A stretch of DNA of 29,290 nucleotides from Phycisphaerae bacterium (GCA_030614945.1 JAUXAH010000002.1:1-29290), one strand, 5' to 3'; shown: positions 7,972 through 16,206, counted from the first letter of the stretch. A program made the numbers and translations. The notes: a model not told the origin generated them from the letters alone.

Positions 7972-9264
7972 TCACAACTTTCTGCCCAAGGCCTCGAACA
8001 TAGCCAGCAGATTTTCAATTGGTGTATTGCACTGAACATTGTGAATTGTACTGAAAACAAAACCTCTCTTCTGGTTGAATATCCGCACCCGCTCGGTAAC
8101 CTGCTGGTGCACCTCATCGGGCTTGCCAAACGGAAGCGTCTGTTGTGTATCCACGCCGCCGCCCCAGAAAACTATCCTGCCGCCGTATTTATCAACCAGA
8201 AGTTGTGGATACATACCCTTGGCCGAGGTCTGAATGGGATTTAGAATATCGAATCCGGCTTCGATGAATCCCTCAATAAGCGGCTCACAGCCCCCGCAGC
8301 AGTGTTTCATCGTCTTCCACTCGGTATGGGCGTGAATCCAGTCGTTGAGTTTCTTGCTGAACGGCAGATAAAGTTCCCGGTAACCTTGTGGACCGCAAAA
8401 CAGCGTATTCTGCGCCGCCAGGTCAGCGCCATCCAGAAACAAAAGATGCACTTTGTTGCCCACAGCCTGGTAAATTCGCTCGAGATTCTTAATCGCTATT
8501 TCCGCCTGACCTGCAAAGACCTCTTTAATATATTCTTTTCGCGACACCGTGCTGATATACCATTCTTCGATGTCACGAATCCCTTTCGGCTTCTTCATCC
8601 ACGGTGCTGGGACAAGTGCTATATCACCGAAGGCCGTCCCCGGAAACGCCGCTGCAATCGCAAGGTCGGTGTTTTCATAAAGCTCACTTGCCCGCTGCTC
8701 GTAAACTTTCAAATCTTCGTCACTGATTAGCGTAAACTCTTCGAGATTATCCGCCGGATTCAACTTGGTTTCGTCAATGGGTTTTTGGCGAACAATCGCG
8801 TCAAAGTAGAATCCGCCCTTTGGCATCCGAGTTGAAGCTGGCACTGATTTATCACCTTGCGGATACTGTAAAATATCGCCATCGGGTTCCGGCTCTGTAT
8901 TGAATTTGCCGCCAACCAGCACATTCGTGCCGTCAAAGGTCCTCCAGGGCTTCCAGTCCGCATTCTCGAAGCCAAACATGTTCTTTGGCCCCGGCAGATT
9001 AACGACATCGATACCGAGCGCGTCCCGCAGGTCAGCCGCAACTTCACCAAGCATTTGATAGGGCTCGACAACTTTCACTGGCTCATCCAGGCCCAGTGCC
9101 TGTCGCAGTTTCGCTATAACACTAACGTGAGCCCCGCTGCAGGGCGTACCGCCCAAATCCACAGGGACACGGTCCACTTTTTTGTAGGCAAGTGCCCTCA
9201 GCACGCGCTCTCTGCCGGTTATGGTATCTTCTGTATTAGCTCTGTCACCAGAGTGGGTGTTCAT
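7972..9264 (-). CDS. Uroporphyrinogen decarboxylase (UROD/MtaA/CmuA) superfamily protein
   Basis: The 430-aa product starts at ATG 9264 with GGGAG seven bases upstream. It has the family opening TGRERVLRALAYKKVDRVPVD, a GPQGYRELYLPFSKKLNDWIH segment split by the barrel core, and the characteristic HCCGGCEPLIEGFIEAGFDILNP region (about residues 300-330), ending KRGFVFSTIHNVQCNTPIENL. The superfamily ranges from haem synthesis to corrinoid-dependent methyl transfer. Sequences of this anaerobe type, with HCCG and long insertions, are usually not true HemE. Its place between nagB and a sugar porter suggests a catabolic operon, but the reaction is unknown. Confidence 0.85.
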   Translation of the reverse strand: MNTHSGDRANTEDTITGRERVLRALAYKKVDRVPVDLGGTPCSGAHVSVIAKLRQALGLDEPVKVVEPYQMLGEVAADLRDALGIDVVNLPGPKNMFGFENADWKPWRTFDGTNVLVGGKFNTEPEPDGDILQYPQGDKSVPASTRMPKGGFYFDAIVRQKPIDETKLNPADNLEEFTLISDEDLKVYEQRASELYENTDLAIAAAFPGTAFGDIALVPAPWMKKPKGIRDIEEWYISTVSRKEYIKEVFAGQAEIAIKNLERIYQAVGNKVHLLFLDGADLAAQNTLFCGPQGYRELYLPFSKKLNDWIHAHTEWKTMKHCCGGCEPLIEGFIEAGFDILNPIQTSAKGMYPQLLVDKYGGRIVFWGGGVDTQQTLPFGKPDEVHQQVTERVRIFNQKRGFVFSTIHNVQCNTPIENLLAMFEALGRKL

Positions 9265-9474
9265 AAAAATCTCCCATAGCAAACGTTTTTCGATTTTCGA
9301 TTGGTAATTGGTAATCGACAATTTCTTGCCGTATTCTATCACTTCACTGCCATTATTACAAAGAATTAGGCACACAAGCCAACATTGAAAGAAGAAAAAG
9401 CAATTGGCAAAAGCGACCGGAAGATGTCCATCAGCCAAAGATGGCGGTAAATTGTCCCGCTACAAAACCAGCGA

Positions 9475-10287
9475 CTATTTTAAGAGTGTAGCAGGGTCGA
9501 GATTGGCCGATTCGATGTCTTTGAAATATTTTACCGTGCCGACCTTCAACTCAATGGTAGCTTCTTCGTCGCAGACAATAATGCCTTTCGGGTGCATTTG
9601 GAGAGCACTGATTGTCCACATATGATTTACACCCTCTTCGATGGCGTGTCGTAATGCACGCCCCTTTCCGTGGCCATTGACAATAATAAGGACTTCCTCG
9701 GCATCCAGAACAGTCCCTACGCCCACGGTCAAAGCGGTTTTAGGCACTTTATTGATGTCGCCGTCAAAAAACCGTGAATTGGCTATGATAGTGTCGTGAG
9801 TCAGTGTCTTGATGCGTGTCCTCGACGACAGTGACGAGCCCGGCTCATTAAACGCTATGTGGCCGTCAGGACCTATACCGCCGACAAAAAGCTTGACACC
9901 GCCCGCCTTTTTTATTTTTTCTTCATAGCTCGCACATTCAGCTTCCAGGTCTTTGGCATTGCCGTTGAGAATGTTGATATTATCTTTTTGAATATCTATA
10001 TGGCGGAAAAGATATTTATTCATAAATGAATGATAGCTTTCGGGGTGGTCCTCGGGAAGATTCACATATTCATCCATATTAAATGTGACAACATTCTTGA
10101 ATGAAACCACCCCTGCCTTGTAAAGCTCCACCAGTTCGTTGTACACCCCTATCGGCGAAGAGCCCGTAGGAAAGCCCAGCACAAAAGGTTTTGAGTCGGT
10201 CGGGCCAAATTCATTTATCTTTTTGGCAACGTAGTTAGCGGCCCATCTGGCGGCTAATTCATAATTGGGTTCAATTATTACTCTCAT
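9475..10287 (-). CDS. nagB: Glucosamine-6-phosphate deaminase
   Basis: The 270-aa product converts glucosamine-6-phosphate to fructose-6-phosphate and ammonia, linking amino-sugar breakdown to glycolysis. It begins [20 protein letters not shown]. It has [13 protein letters not shown], the catalytic-Asp region [11 protein letters not shown] (Asp at about 72) and the active-site segment [19 protein letters not shown] carrying the Asp/His pair, then SRFFDGD and VGVGTVLDA. Length is normal for the family (about 266). An AAGGAG ribosome site precedes ATG 10287. A 210-bp gap with degenerate AT-rich repeats separates it from the downstream UROD-like gene. Confidence 0.95.
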   Translation of the reverse strand: MRVIIEPNYELAARWAANYVAKKINEFGPTDSKPFVLGFPTGSSPIGVYNELVELYKAGVVSFKNVVTFNMDEYVNLPEDHPESYHSFMNKYLFRHIDIQKDNINILNGNAKDLEAECASYEEKIKKAGGVKLFVGGIGPDGHIAFNEPGSSLSSRTRIKTLTHDTIIANSRFFDGDINKVPKTALTVGVGTVLDAEEVLIIVNGHGKGRALRHAIEEGVNHMWTISALQMHPKGIIVCDEEATIELKVGTVKYFKDIESANLDPATLLK

Positions 10288-10320
10288 AAACTGCTCCTTG
10301 CTTAAATGTGATTTGTGTTC

Positions 10321-10348
10321 ATCCCGGCCCCTGCGGCAGGGGCGGGAT
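10321..10348. repeat. GC-rich palindrome between DUF4954 and nagB
   Basis: ATCCC plus GCCCCTGC pairs with GCAGGGGC plus GGGAT, with one bulged G. It touches the stop codon of the DUF4954 3' part. There is no T-tract, so it is not a standard terminator. Half of it recurs, with one change, inside purF (5911-5925). Confidence 0.6.
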
Positions 10349-12082
10349 TAACGCAGTTTTTCCATTCGGCTGATAAGCTCATCGCCGAGCGCAGTTTTGC
10401 TGGTTATATGTTTTTCGATTTCAGAAACAAAACTGTTTTCTTCGATTGTCCCTCTAACCTGTTCAAAATCGCCATGTTTCGTTTCCTCCTCACCGTCAAG
10501 GCCGAACCCGATTTGAGCAGTGGCAGCAAATTCTTTTTGGGCGTCGGCATAAAGCATGCGGTCAAGGTCTACGACGGCCGTCTTCCATTTCGTTACCAGC
10601 TCAATAATATCGTCTGCTGTAATTTTTTCAACCCTTTTGCCCAGACGCTGCTGTAAAATGTTTGCCGCCCACGCCCACTCATACGCAGGGTAATTGTCAT
10701 ACATCGACTGAAAAGCTTCCGTTGCTTGCTCCAGTGTGCTAATGGTACCGTTTTCAATGTCACGGAGCATTTTTTGTACGCTTTCTTCCGGAGCGAACAA
10801 ACCAGCCAGGTCCACCCATTTGCCTGGCCCTACGTTAGTTTCCGGCAACAGCGCCCCTCGAAGTTCATCAACGCTTTTGAATCCGGCTTTCGACGGATTT
10901 TCCAATCGCTTAATCAAACAATTGCCCAGGAATTTATCAATGCCCATCTCGTAGAATTTAATGCCTCTGTCCAGTGATGAGTTCTTAATCTTGACACTGT
11001 GGTAGGTAAAGTATTCTGTGCTTTCGCCGGAAGTTGCTTTAAGGTTCGCAAGCAGCCGGCAGCCGTTGAGCATCTTTTGAATTGTGTAGGGGCTTAAAAG
11101 TTTGAAGTTTATGTAGTCGAGCTTTTTTGGGCTTTTTCGCCTGTCGCGCTTCGGCCATTTTCGAGCATCTCGAACGGTCCCTACGCTGCGCAGATTCACA
11201 CCGGGGACAAGAATGCTTTCGTCTTCATGCTCAATCAAGTATGAAAAAGGCAAATCGGAAGTATCTGAGTTTCTATAGTGTCTGCCCATCACAACGGTAA
11301 AGGCCCCGACCTTTGCCGGCCAGAGCATATATGAATCACTGGCGGTCTTCGAGCCCCTTTCGACCACTCCCTGATGAACAGGCCCCAGTTTGTACATATG
11401 ATTACTTTGGTTCGTTCCGCTGCCGGCGTTTATAAAGGAAAACAGACCGGCAATCAACAAGGTGGATTTATGATGTGTTACGGTGTAGGGCCCGGCAAAT
11501 ATCGCGCACGCCTCGCCGTGGAAACCCCCGCAGTTGGCAAAGTATACCGAGTTTTCCGCAGAATACTGCTTGGCTAATATGGTGCCCTGGCCTACAAAAC
11601 ATTTGCATATTATTGTGCCGTCGGTAATCTTTGAGCCGCTGCAGCAAATAAAATCTTCTGCAAAAACACCCGGACCAATATAAACAGGGTCTTCCGGACA
11701 GCTATTGATTGAGCCGTTTTCCAATCTGTTAGCCCCCTCAATCACGCTTGAGGGACCTACTTTGATGTTTTTGATAATTCGGCAGTTGATCAGTTTTGCA
11801 CCTGCCCCCACTACTCCCATTGGTGAGGTTACAGCCCTGGTGTAGGTCGCTATCATTTTTTGCAGGTTTTGAATTACTTTCGGCCTGTGACGATAAAATG
11901 CTATTATATAAGCGGTATGAGCGGATAAATGGTCGTAAATGGTTATTTCTCTGCCCCCGTCCTCATTAACAACAGCCACTTCCGTGCCGTTACCAAATGA
12001 ACATTCGCCTTCAACCGCAAGCAAATCAATATTTTCGATTAGAACGTCATCTTCTATTCTGTAGTTGGCAATATGATTCCTG
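10348..12082 (-). pseudogene. DUF4954 protein, 3' part, split by the integrated element
   Basis: Homology to the 5' part (20872-21630) starts at 12082, and the frame is then open to the TAA at 10348. It encodes the rest of the left-handed hexapeptide-repeat region (NCRIIKNIKVGPSSVIEGAN, then DGTIICKCFVGQGTI) followed by an all-helical C-terminal domain. DUF4954 proteins are about 650-700 aa. Joining the two parts without the repeated segment restores about that length, so the gene was intact before insertion. Upstream of 12082 the frame soon meets a stop in element DNA. A TTG at 12024 could in principle start a 558-aa product. The function of the family is unknown; the fold suggests a nucleotidyl- or acyltransferase-like enzyme, and nagB next door suggests amino-sugar metabolism. 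Confidence 0.85.
11671..12082. repeat. Left 412-bp direct repeat flanking the element
   Basis: Bases 11671-12082 align without gaps to 20914-21325 at a constant offset of 9,243. I count 15 mismatches (about 96.4% identity), ten of which change the encoded amino acid and five of which are silent. The repeat is internal DUF4954 coding sequence, so the element interrupts the gene and leaves the same segment on both sides. Confidence 0.93.
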
Positions 12083-12299
12083 TGAAGACTTTACGCCAAC
12101 TCGCTTTGCTTCTTTCAACATCGATCCGAAAACGGGACCCGCTCAAGCTGGCATCTCAAGTCAGTCCCACCCAACCCCAAAATCCGGACCCCATCAAGTC
12201 AGCACCGCAAGCAAGTCCCACCCACCCCAATAGCTTGCCGAGAAAACGTTAGCAATCCTCCGTGAGCTCTCCTGAATGTGTGCAGCCAAGCCGTAGTTT

Positions 12300-12575
12300 T
12301 CTCAAAATCGGATAGCCCCAAACGACGGGGCTTAACGGACCTCTTCCTTGGCGTTCTTGCTTATAATGAGGGGGTGTATTTTATATCCGATTTTGAGACA
12401 CCAACTCCAATGGCTTTAAACCGCTCCATTCACCATTTCTTCCGACGGAGTCGTAAGCAATAAGCCCCTGGAGCGGACACATTTTCTCAGGCACTTACAT
12501 CACCTGTGGGCTTCCTGGGATCTCTGCTGTGATGTAAGCCGCTATTCTCCAGCCGGTAGACTGCTGTCCGGCAGC
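12300..12575 (+). ncRNA. Candidate structured RNA at the element's left end
   Basis: There are five perfect complementary pairs within 275 bases and no credible gene. A 15-bp arm pair at 12300-12314 and 12384-12398 (TCTCAAAATCGGATA and its complement) encloses AGCCCC/GGGGCT near 12315-12331. Then come CCGCTCCA (12421-12428) with TGGAGCGG (12469-12476), CTTACATCAC (12494-12503) with GTGATGTAAG (12529-12538), and GCCGG (12553-12557) with CCGGC (12569-12573). A TATAAT box at 12362-12367 sits between the 15-bp arms, so those arms could alternatively be operator half-sites. A strong terminator follows at 12832. The strand is inferred from that terminator. Confidence 0.45.
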
Positions 12576-12831
12576 TAAAGGCTCCTCCACATCCCCGACC
12601 TCCACCCCTCAAAAAATCACGACTCGCATTCGCATCCCAATCACCATCCATTCGTATACCACCCCCGTAGTCTCGCGACTAAGACAAGAACTCAGTAACC
12701 CCAAAGCAGCCTGGTCATCGCAAAACATCGTCCCGTCAGCAAACTCGTGCCAGGGGCAAAAGTCAGCCCAACAACTTCTGTCACTTCGTTTGCACGCGTG
12801 CCGGCCCGAACCAATGACCAGTTTCAACGAC

Positions 12832-12873
12832 AACTTTCAACCCCAGACTCTTACGAGGGTTGAAAGTTTTTTT
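12832..12873 (+). terminator. Intrinsic terminator
   Basis: AACTTTCAACCC (12832-12843) pairs perfectly with GGGTTGAAAGTT (12857-12868) around a 13-base loop, followed by a T-run to 12873. It ends any transcript from the left-end structured region and lies just upstream of the first element gene, 16 bases before its GTG. It could act as an attenuator for that gene. Confidence 0.8.
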
Positions 12874-12888
12874 AGAAGGGGCTGTACT

Positions 12889-13203
12889 GTGAAGCGTGAT
12901 GTTTACGACAACCTGATTGATGAAGCGATGGCCGATATCCACCGTATTATGAATCCCAAGCCTGGCAAATGGCACCATATCGGCTACCGTCAGGGCAGGC
13001 GTGTCTTTATGACCGAGTCTGCACTTCGCAGGTGTGATATCGATGATATCTGTTCCGACCCGTTGTTACGGCCTATCGACCATCGCCGGTCCCGGGGCAT
13101 CCGCCCGAATCGCCGACCACCCCTTTCGGATTCCCCCTGGTACGAGCTCGTCTGTTGGCTCGGCAAATCGTTACTCGAAATGATGTCAGGTCAGAGGAGG
13201 TGA
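12889..13203 (+). CDS. Hypothetical basic protein, first gene of the element
   Basis: The product is 104 aa from GTG 12889, which has AAGGGG seven bases upstream. The same frame is open further left, but those starts would read through the terminator hairpin at 12832-12873, so I reject them. The N-terminal half (VKRDVYDNLIDEAMADIHRI, then KPGKWHHIGYRQGRRVFM) looks like a compact DNA- or RNA-binding fold. The C-terminal part is rich in Arg and Pro. I do not recognise the family. Four bases separate its stop from the next start. Confidence 0.6.
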   Translation: MKRDVYDNLIDEAMADIHRIMNPKPGKWHHIGYRQGRRVFMTESALRRCDIDDICSDPLLRPIDHRRSRGIRPNRRPPLSDSPWYELVCWLGKSLLEMMSGQRR

Positions 13204-13206
13204 CAA

Positions 13207-13383
13207 GTGGACAAGCTATTCGAACAATTCGCACGTGGTGAGATACCGAACATCATCGAACTAATGCAGGCGATATCGGAAATAGCCGATTACTGGCCCA
13301 GTGATGTCTGTCTCGACTGTCGGAGCTCACAGGATAGCGATTCGGCGCAACCAGCCACTCCAGAATCGATTTTCTGCAGCTGA
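13207..13383 (+). CDS. Small hypothetical protein (58 aa)
   Basis: GTG 13207 has a near-ideal GAGGAGG ribosome site six bases upstream, and the frame closes with TGA at 13383. The protein is acidic, starts VDKLFEQFARGEIPNIIELM and contains a Cys pair in DVCLDCRSS. It is tightly coupled to the preceding gene. I know no family for it. The strong ribosome site is the main support. Confidence 0.6.
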   Translation: MDKLFEQFARGEIPNIIELMQAISEIADYWPSDVCLDCRSSQDSDSAQPATPESIFCS

Positions 13384-13429
13384 TTGGTACCAAACCACCG
13401 CCCGATCTCAATCTCCAGCTGACTCTAAT

Positions 13430-13492
13430 GTCGCTTTCTGTATAAAGAGCGACTTCAAATCAGGGCTGAGCTAAACTGATGTCGCTTTTTTT
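13430..13492 (+). promoter_or_regulatory. Terminator/antiterminator-like switch
   Basis: Three mutually complementary segments occur in a row: GTCGCT (13430-13435), AGCGAC (13448-13453) and GTCGCT with a following T-run (13481-13492). Segments 2 and 3 form a hairpin of about 10 pairs (AAAGAGCGAC with GTCGCTTTTT, one G-U) ending in T's, a terminator. Segments 1 and 2 can instead pair and prevent it. It stands in the leader of the operon that starts at 13576. Confidence 0.5.
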
Positions 13493-13575
13493 ATGTCGTT
13501 TTTCTAATGGACAAAGGGTCGCTTTACCGATACAATAGAATCGAAGAATGTCGTTTTACCAGAAAGGAGCAAATT

Positions 13576-13755
13576 ATGGACGAAATCAACTGGCAAAAAT
13601 CAATGCACGTACTTCTGAAAATCCTGTATCGTTTGGTATGTCACAACCAACTATTGCCTGACGGTAACAACTGCGAAATCTGTGGAGACAATGACCATCA
13701 AGCGATGGAGTGTAGTTTCAACGCCTTTGACCTCTGGGAGCAGCAAAAATCATGA
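13576..13755 (+). CDS. Zinc-knuckle microprotein
   Basis: The product is 59 aa from ATG 13576 with AAAGGAG upstream. A longer frame to the left exists, but it lacks a ribosome site and crosses the leader. The C-terminal half contains CEICGDNDHQAMEC, an exact C-x2-C-x4-H-x4-C spacing as in retroviral-type zinc knuckles that bind single-stranded nucleic acid. The N-terminal half is an amphipathic helix (WQKSMHVLLKILYRLVCHN). The stop overlaps the next start (ATGA), so it is the first gene of a four-gene translationally coupled operon ending with the integrase. Nucleic-acid binding is an inference from spacing alone. Confidence 0.65.
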   Translation: MDEINWQKSMHVLLKILYRLVCHNQLLPDGNNCEICGDNDHQAMECSFNAFDLWEQQKS

Positions 13756-13997
13756 ACCCAGAACAACTACTCAACGAGGCAGGCGATGCCATTGCTAACC
13801 GTCCTTGCAACGGGAACGTCAGCTGCTGCCTGGGCTTCGAAAAAGGCAAGGTCCTCTGTCTGCCCACACACCACAACCACCCAACATTTACACCCATCGT
13901 CCAGCTCACAGCCAAAGAAATGAACCAGGGCATGTCACATAAACGCTGGTCAGAAATCAGCACTATCCTCTATCATTTTTATAAGAAGCGATCATGA
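13752..13997 (+). CDS. Hypothetical protein, tandem paralogue 1
   Basis: The 81-aa product begins MNPEQLLNEAGDAIANRPC and overlaps the genes on both sides by ATGA. It shares a pattern with the next gene: M-N-x-E-x-x-L-x-E, then A-I-x-x-R, a Cys-Val/Leu-Pro centre, a T/E-K-x-x-x-x-G-x-x-x-K-x-W-x-E-x-S-T segment, and a C-terminal tyrosine helix. I do not recognise the family. Genetic position suggests a role in recombination or its control. Confidence 0.65.
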   Translation: MNPEQLLNEAGDAIANRPCNGNVSCCLGFEKGKVLCLPTHHNHPTFTPIVQLTAKEMNQGMSHKRWSEISTILYHFYKKRS

Positions 13998-14242
13998 ACC
14001 TAGAATCCATCCTCCTGGAAGTAGAAACCGCCATCAAGCACCGGTGTATATCGAAGACGGAACAATGGCACATCGTCTACTACCACACCCGGATCTGCTG
14101 TGTCCCCGCCTATGAGTATGTCCCCCCTGAGATCATCCTGTGCATATTCACTGAAAAAGATGTCCGATTGGGGTTCACACAAAAGGTGTGGACCGAACTC
14201 TCAACCCAAATCGTAAGAATATACAAGGAGCTCCACAAATGA
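13994..14242 (+). CDS. Hypothetical protein, tandem paralogue 2
   Basis: The 82-aa product begins MNLESILLEVETAIKHRC. Its C-terminal LGFTQKVWTELSTQIVRIYK aligns with GMSHKRWSEISTILYHFYK of the preceding gene, so the two are diverged duplicates. It overlaps both neighbours by ATGA. A heterodimer is a natural guess for adjacent duplicated small proteins, but nothing in the sequence proves it. Confidence 0.65.
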   Translation: MNLESILLEVETAIKHRCISKTEQWHIVYYHTRICCVPAYEYVPPEIILCIFTEKDVRLGFTQKVWTELSTQIVRIYKELHK

Positions 14243-14847
14243 AAACTCAATTACTCACCTTAACGCCTCTGGAATGTGACAAACTCCTGAGGTACCTCCA
14301 ACAACCGCGAGACGCCAATGTCCCCCCCCGCGTTTGTCATCGCAACTACACAATGGCACTCGTCATGTTAGATGCCGGTGTTCGTGTCGGCGAACTGGTA
14401 CAGCTCCGTCAGGACCAGCTCTGGTTTGCCGATGCTCCGGTTAAAGCGTTGTGCATTGAAAAAGACCAGGCGAAAAACAAAAACGAACGCACCGTCCCCA
14501 TCACGCTTCGACTTGATAACGCCATCGGAGAAATGCACCGTCGATGGTGGCCGATCGTCTTAAAATCCGGTGAAACTTACGCATTTTTCAGCTATGGGTC
14601 CGGCCGTCCTCTAACCGTCCGCCAGGTCCAGCGAATTATCAAATCAGCAAGCACACTCTCCATCGGCAGGGAAGTTCACCCTCATCTTTTGCGCCACACC
14701 TTTGCCAGCCGTCTTATGCGGACAACCTCGATGCGCGTAGTCCAGCAGCTCCTGGGGCACAGCTCGATTACCAGCACCCAGATTTACACCCATCCAAACG
14801 GTAACGATTTCCAAAAGGCCATTGACGGCCTGAACGAAAAAGAGTAA
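14239..14847 (+). CDS. Tyrosine recombinase (integrase), catalytic domain only
   Basis: The 202-aa product starts at ATG 14239, overlapping the previous stop. The catalytic set is complete: Arg49 in GVRVGEL, Lys79 in the beta-hairpin before ERTVPI, His149 and Arg152 in HPHLLRHTF, His174 in LGHSS and nucleophile Tyr183 in STQIYTH. Only about 15-30 residues precede the catalytic domain, so the N-terminal core-binding (SAM-like) domain and any arm-binding domain of typical phage integrases are absent. It presumably catalyses integration and excision of this element at the DUF4954 site, perhaps with help from the small co-encoded proteins. Confidence 0.92.
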   Translation: MKTQLLTLTPLECDKLLRYLQQPRDANVPPRVCHRNYTMALVMLDAGVRVGELVQLRQDQLWFADAPVKALCIEKDQAKNKNERTVPITLRLDNAIGEMHRRWWPIVLKSGETYAFFSYGSGRPLTVRQVQRIIKSASTLSIGREVHPHLLRHTFASRLMRTTSMRVVQQLLGHSSITSTQIYTHPNGNDFQKAIDGLNEKE

Positions 14848-14874
14848 GATCAGGGCGTATCAGGAATCGGACGT

Positions 14875-15237
14875 ATGGTCAGGCGTAAGAAAAGACATCG
14901 GCTTCCCTACTGGATTCGTAGCCAAAACTTTAGGCTGCTGAACAATAGTGAAAAAGATTTTCTAGGTTATCTTTACTCATTCGGACCCGACACGTGCTGG
15001 CTCTGGAACTGCCGGCTACAAAAAAAGTTTCACCGCTCGAGACGAACGATCCAGTACTGGCTTGCGAAGCTCAAGGACCTCGGATTCGTATGGATCGAGA
15101 TGCCCTACGGCAACCAGCGAAAGATCCACACCAGGCCAATCCCATCGCCGGACCATTGGGTCAAACTGATCGGTGTTCTCGCTCTCAGAAAAGGGTTCGC
15201 CAGGCAGGCCAAAAAGAGGCCAAAAAAAAGGGCTTAA
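14875..15237 (+). CDS. Winged-helix DNA-binding protein (replication-type)
   Basis: The 120-aa, very basic product begins MVRRKKRHRLPYWIRSQNF. The segment LQKKFHRSRRTIQYWLAKLK followed by DLGFVW is a clear helix-turn-helix with wing, of the type found in phage replication initiators and replisome organisers. The basic tail (RQAKKRPKKRA) adds non-specific DNA affinity. A cluster of hairpins begins three bases after the stop, which would suit an origin bound by this protein. No RBS is obvious; AGGAATCGGACGT precedes the ATG. Confidence 0.65.
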   Translation: MVRRKKRHRLPYWIRSQNFRLLNNSEKDFLGYLYSFGPDTCWLWNCRLQKKFHRSRRTIQYWLAKLKDLGFVWIEMPYGNQRKIHTRPIPSPDHWVKLIGVLALRKGFARQAKKRPKKRA

Positions 15238-15239
15238 GG

Positions 15240-15311
15240 GGGTGCAAAAAATTGCACCCAACAACTTATTAAGAGAGAAAGACACTCTCTTACTAAAAAT
15301 GAACGATTTTT
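15240..15311. other. Three consecutive hairpins, possible origin or processing site
   Basis: GGGTGCAA (15240-15247) pairs with TTGCACCC (15252-15259), AAGAGAG (15271-15277) with CTCTCTT (15285-15291), and AAAAAT (15295-15300) with ATTTTT (15306-15311). The series follows the winged-helix gene directly. None has a proper T-tract. Origin, RNA-processing site or partial terminator are all open. Confidence 0.4.
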
Positions 15312-15395
15312 AACGACGAAAAATCAGTTTTTTCCCGCCTCAAACGCCGGCAGGCTTTCGGTTCAGTGGGGGGGGAATCAGGAAGGACTGAGACT

Positions 15396-15953
15396 ATGGG
15401 TAATCGGATGGATAAAGACGAAATCGTTTACGGAAACGACTGCCTGATAGGATTCCCTCCAGGTAAAACCCCGAAGCACGTCTACGCCCGATTCTCAAAG
15501 ATCGGCAAGTGTCCCGAAGCACATTGGTACCCTCCAAACGATCGTGAATTCAAACTTACACAAAACCCAACCGTTCCCTGCAACTGGCGTTACCATGCTG
15601 GTCCATGGGACATCTACTTTATTATTTACTTGGCACCGGTTCAAATGTTACTGTCAATCGAAGATGCTGCCGAATACCTCAGCTATTTCCTCAGCTATGA
15701 CATCCCTGGCGTTGAGGAAGGTCACGTCTTTGCCAACGATAACTCTGAATGTGATCCAGAGATCGGGGGCATTGGAGGAATCGGCATCGTTACCTGGAAA
15801 CTCGAAGGGCTCAAACTCATGGAATCACTCAACATCAAAACCGCACACGATATCTTTATGGAGATGCGTCCGCTCGAGGACGGAAGCAAGGTTTATAAAT
15901 TCTGCCGTTTGCAGGATGCCACAAACATCGCGATAAAGTACGACCCAGACTGA
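15396..15953 (+). CDS. Conserved-looking phage-type protein of unknown function
   Basis: The 185-aa product from ATG 15396 has GGAAGGA 9-10 bases upstream; an earlier GTG in a G-run is unlikely. It has alternating beta-type segments (REFKLTQNPTVPCNWRYHAG, WDIYFIIYLAPVQMLL) and a Gly run (IGGIGGIGIVTWKL), with a C-terminal YKFCRLQDATNIAIKYDP. I believe similar proteins occur beside virion-type genes in other phage-like elements, but that is recollection only. A surface or structural role is inferred from its neighbours. Confidence 0.6.
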   Translation: MGNRMDKDEIVYGNDCLIGFPPGKTPKHVYARFSKIGKCPEAHWYPPNDREFKLTQNPTVPCNWRYHAGPWDIYFIIYLAPVQMLLSIEDAAEYLSYFLSYDIPGVEEGHVFANDNSECDPEIGGIGGIGIVTWKLEGLKLMESLNIKTAHDIFMEMRPLEDGSKVYKFCRLQDATNIAIKYDPD

Positions 15954-15985
15954 AATTCGCACGTCCCCTGGTACCAATCCGATCC

Positions 15986-16023
15986 GTTCACCCCGCCCCT
16001 ACAACTACCAGGGGCGGGGTTCA
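15986..16023. repeat. GC-rich hairpin flanked by GTTCA
   Basis: CCCCGCCCCT (15991-16000) pairs with AGGGGCGGGG (16010-16019) around a 9-base loop. GTTCA occurs directly on both sides (15986-15990 and 16019-16023, sharing the terminal G). It resembles the host interspersed repeats with their short direct flanks. It may end transcription from the preceding gene, but no T-tract follows. Confidence 0.55.
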
Positions 16024-16206
16024 ACGCAGCCTGGTCCATCCTCAATAACTTTTTTTTCAGAATTCACCCTTTTTTCTTGACTCCACTCAAAAAACTTCGT
16101 ACGATGCGCGTGGAGAGAGAGGAGGAACGCCGGTTTCCTCCCTGTTCAGCGCATAGTCCGGTCGGTCACAACCCCTACCGGCCGGACGCATTTTGGAGGT
16201 TTTATT

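Noticed and set aside
11997..12463. Plus-strand open frames at the left element border
   Set aside because: One crosses the element boundary and the other overlaps the perfect inverted repeats. Both have low-quality protein sequence.
12790..12888. Longer N-terminus for the first element gene
   Set aside because: It would translate through a perfect intrinsic terminator, and only the GTG at 12889 has a ribosome site.
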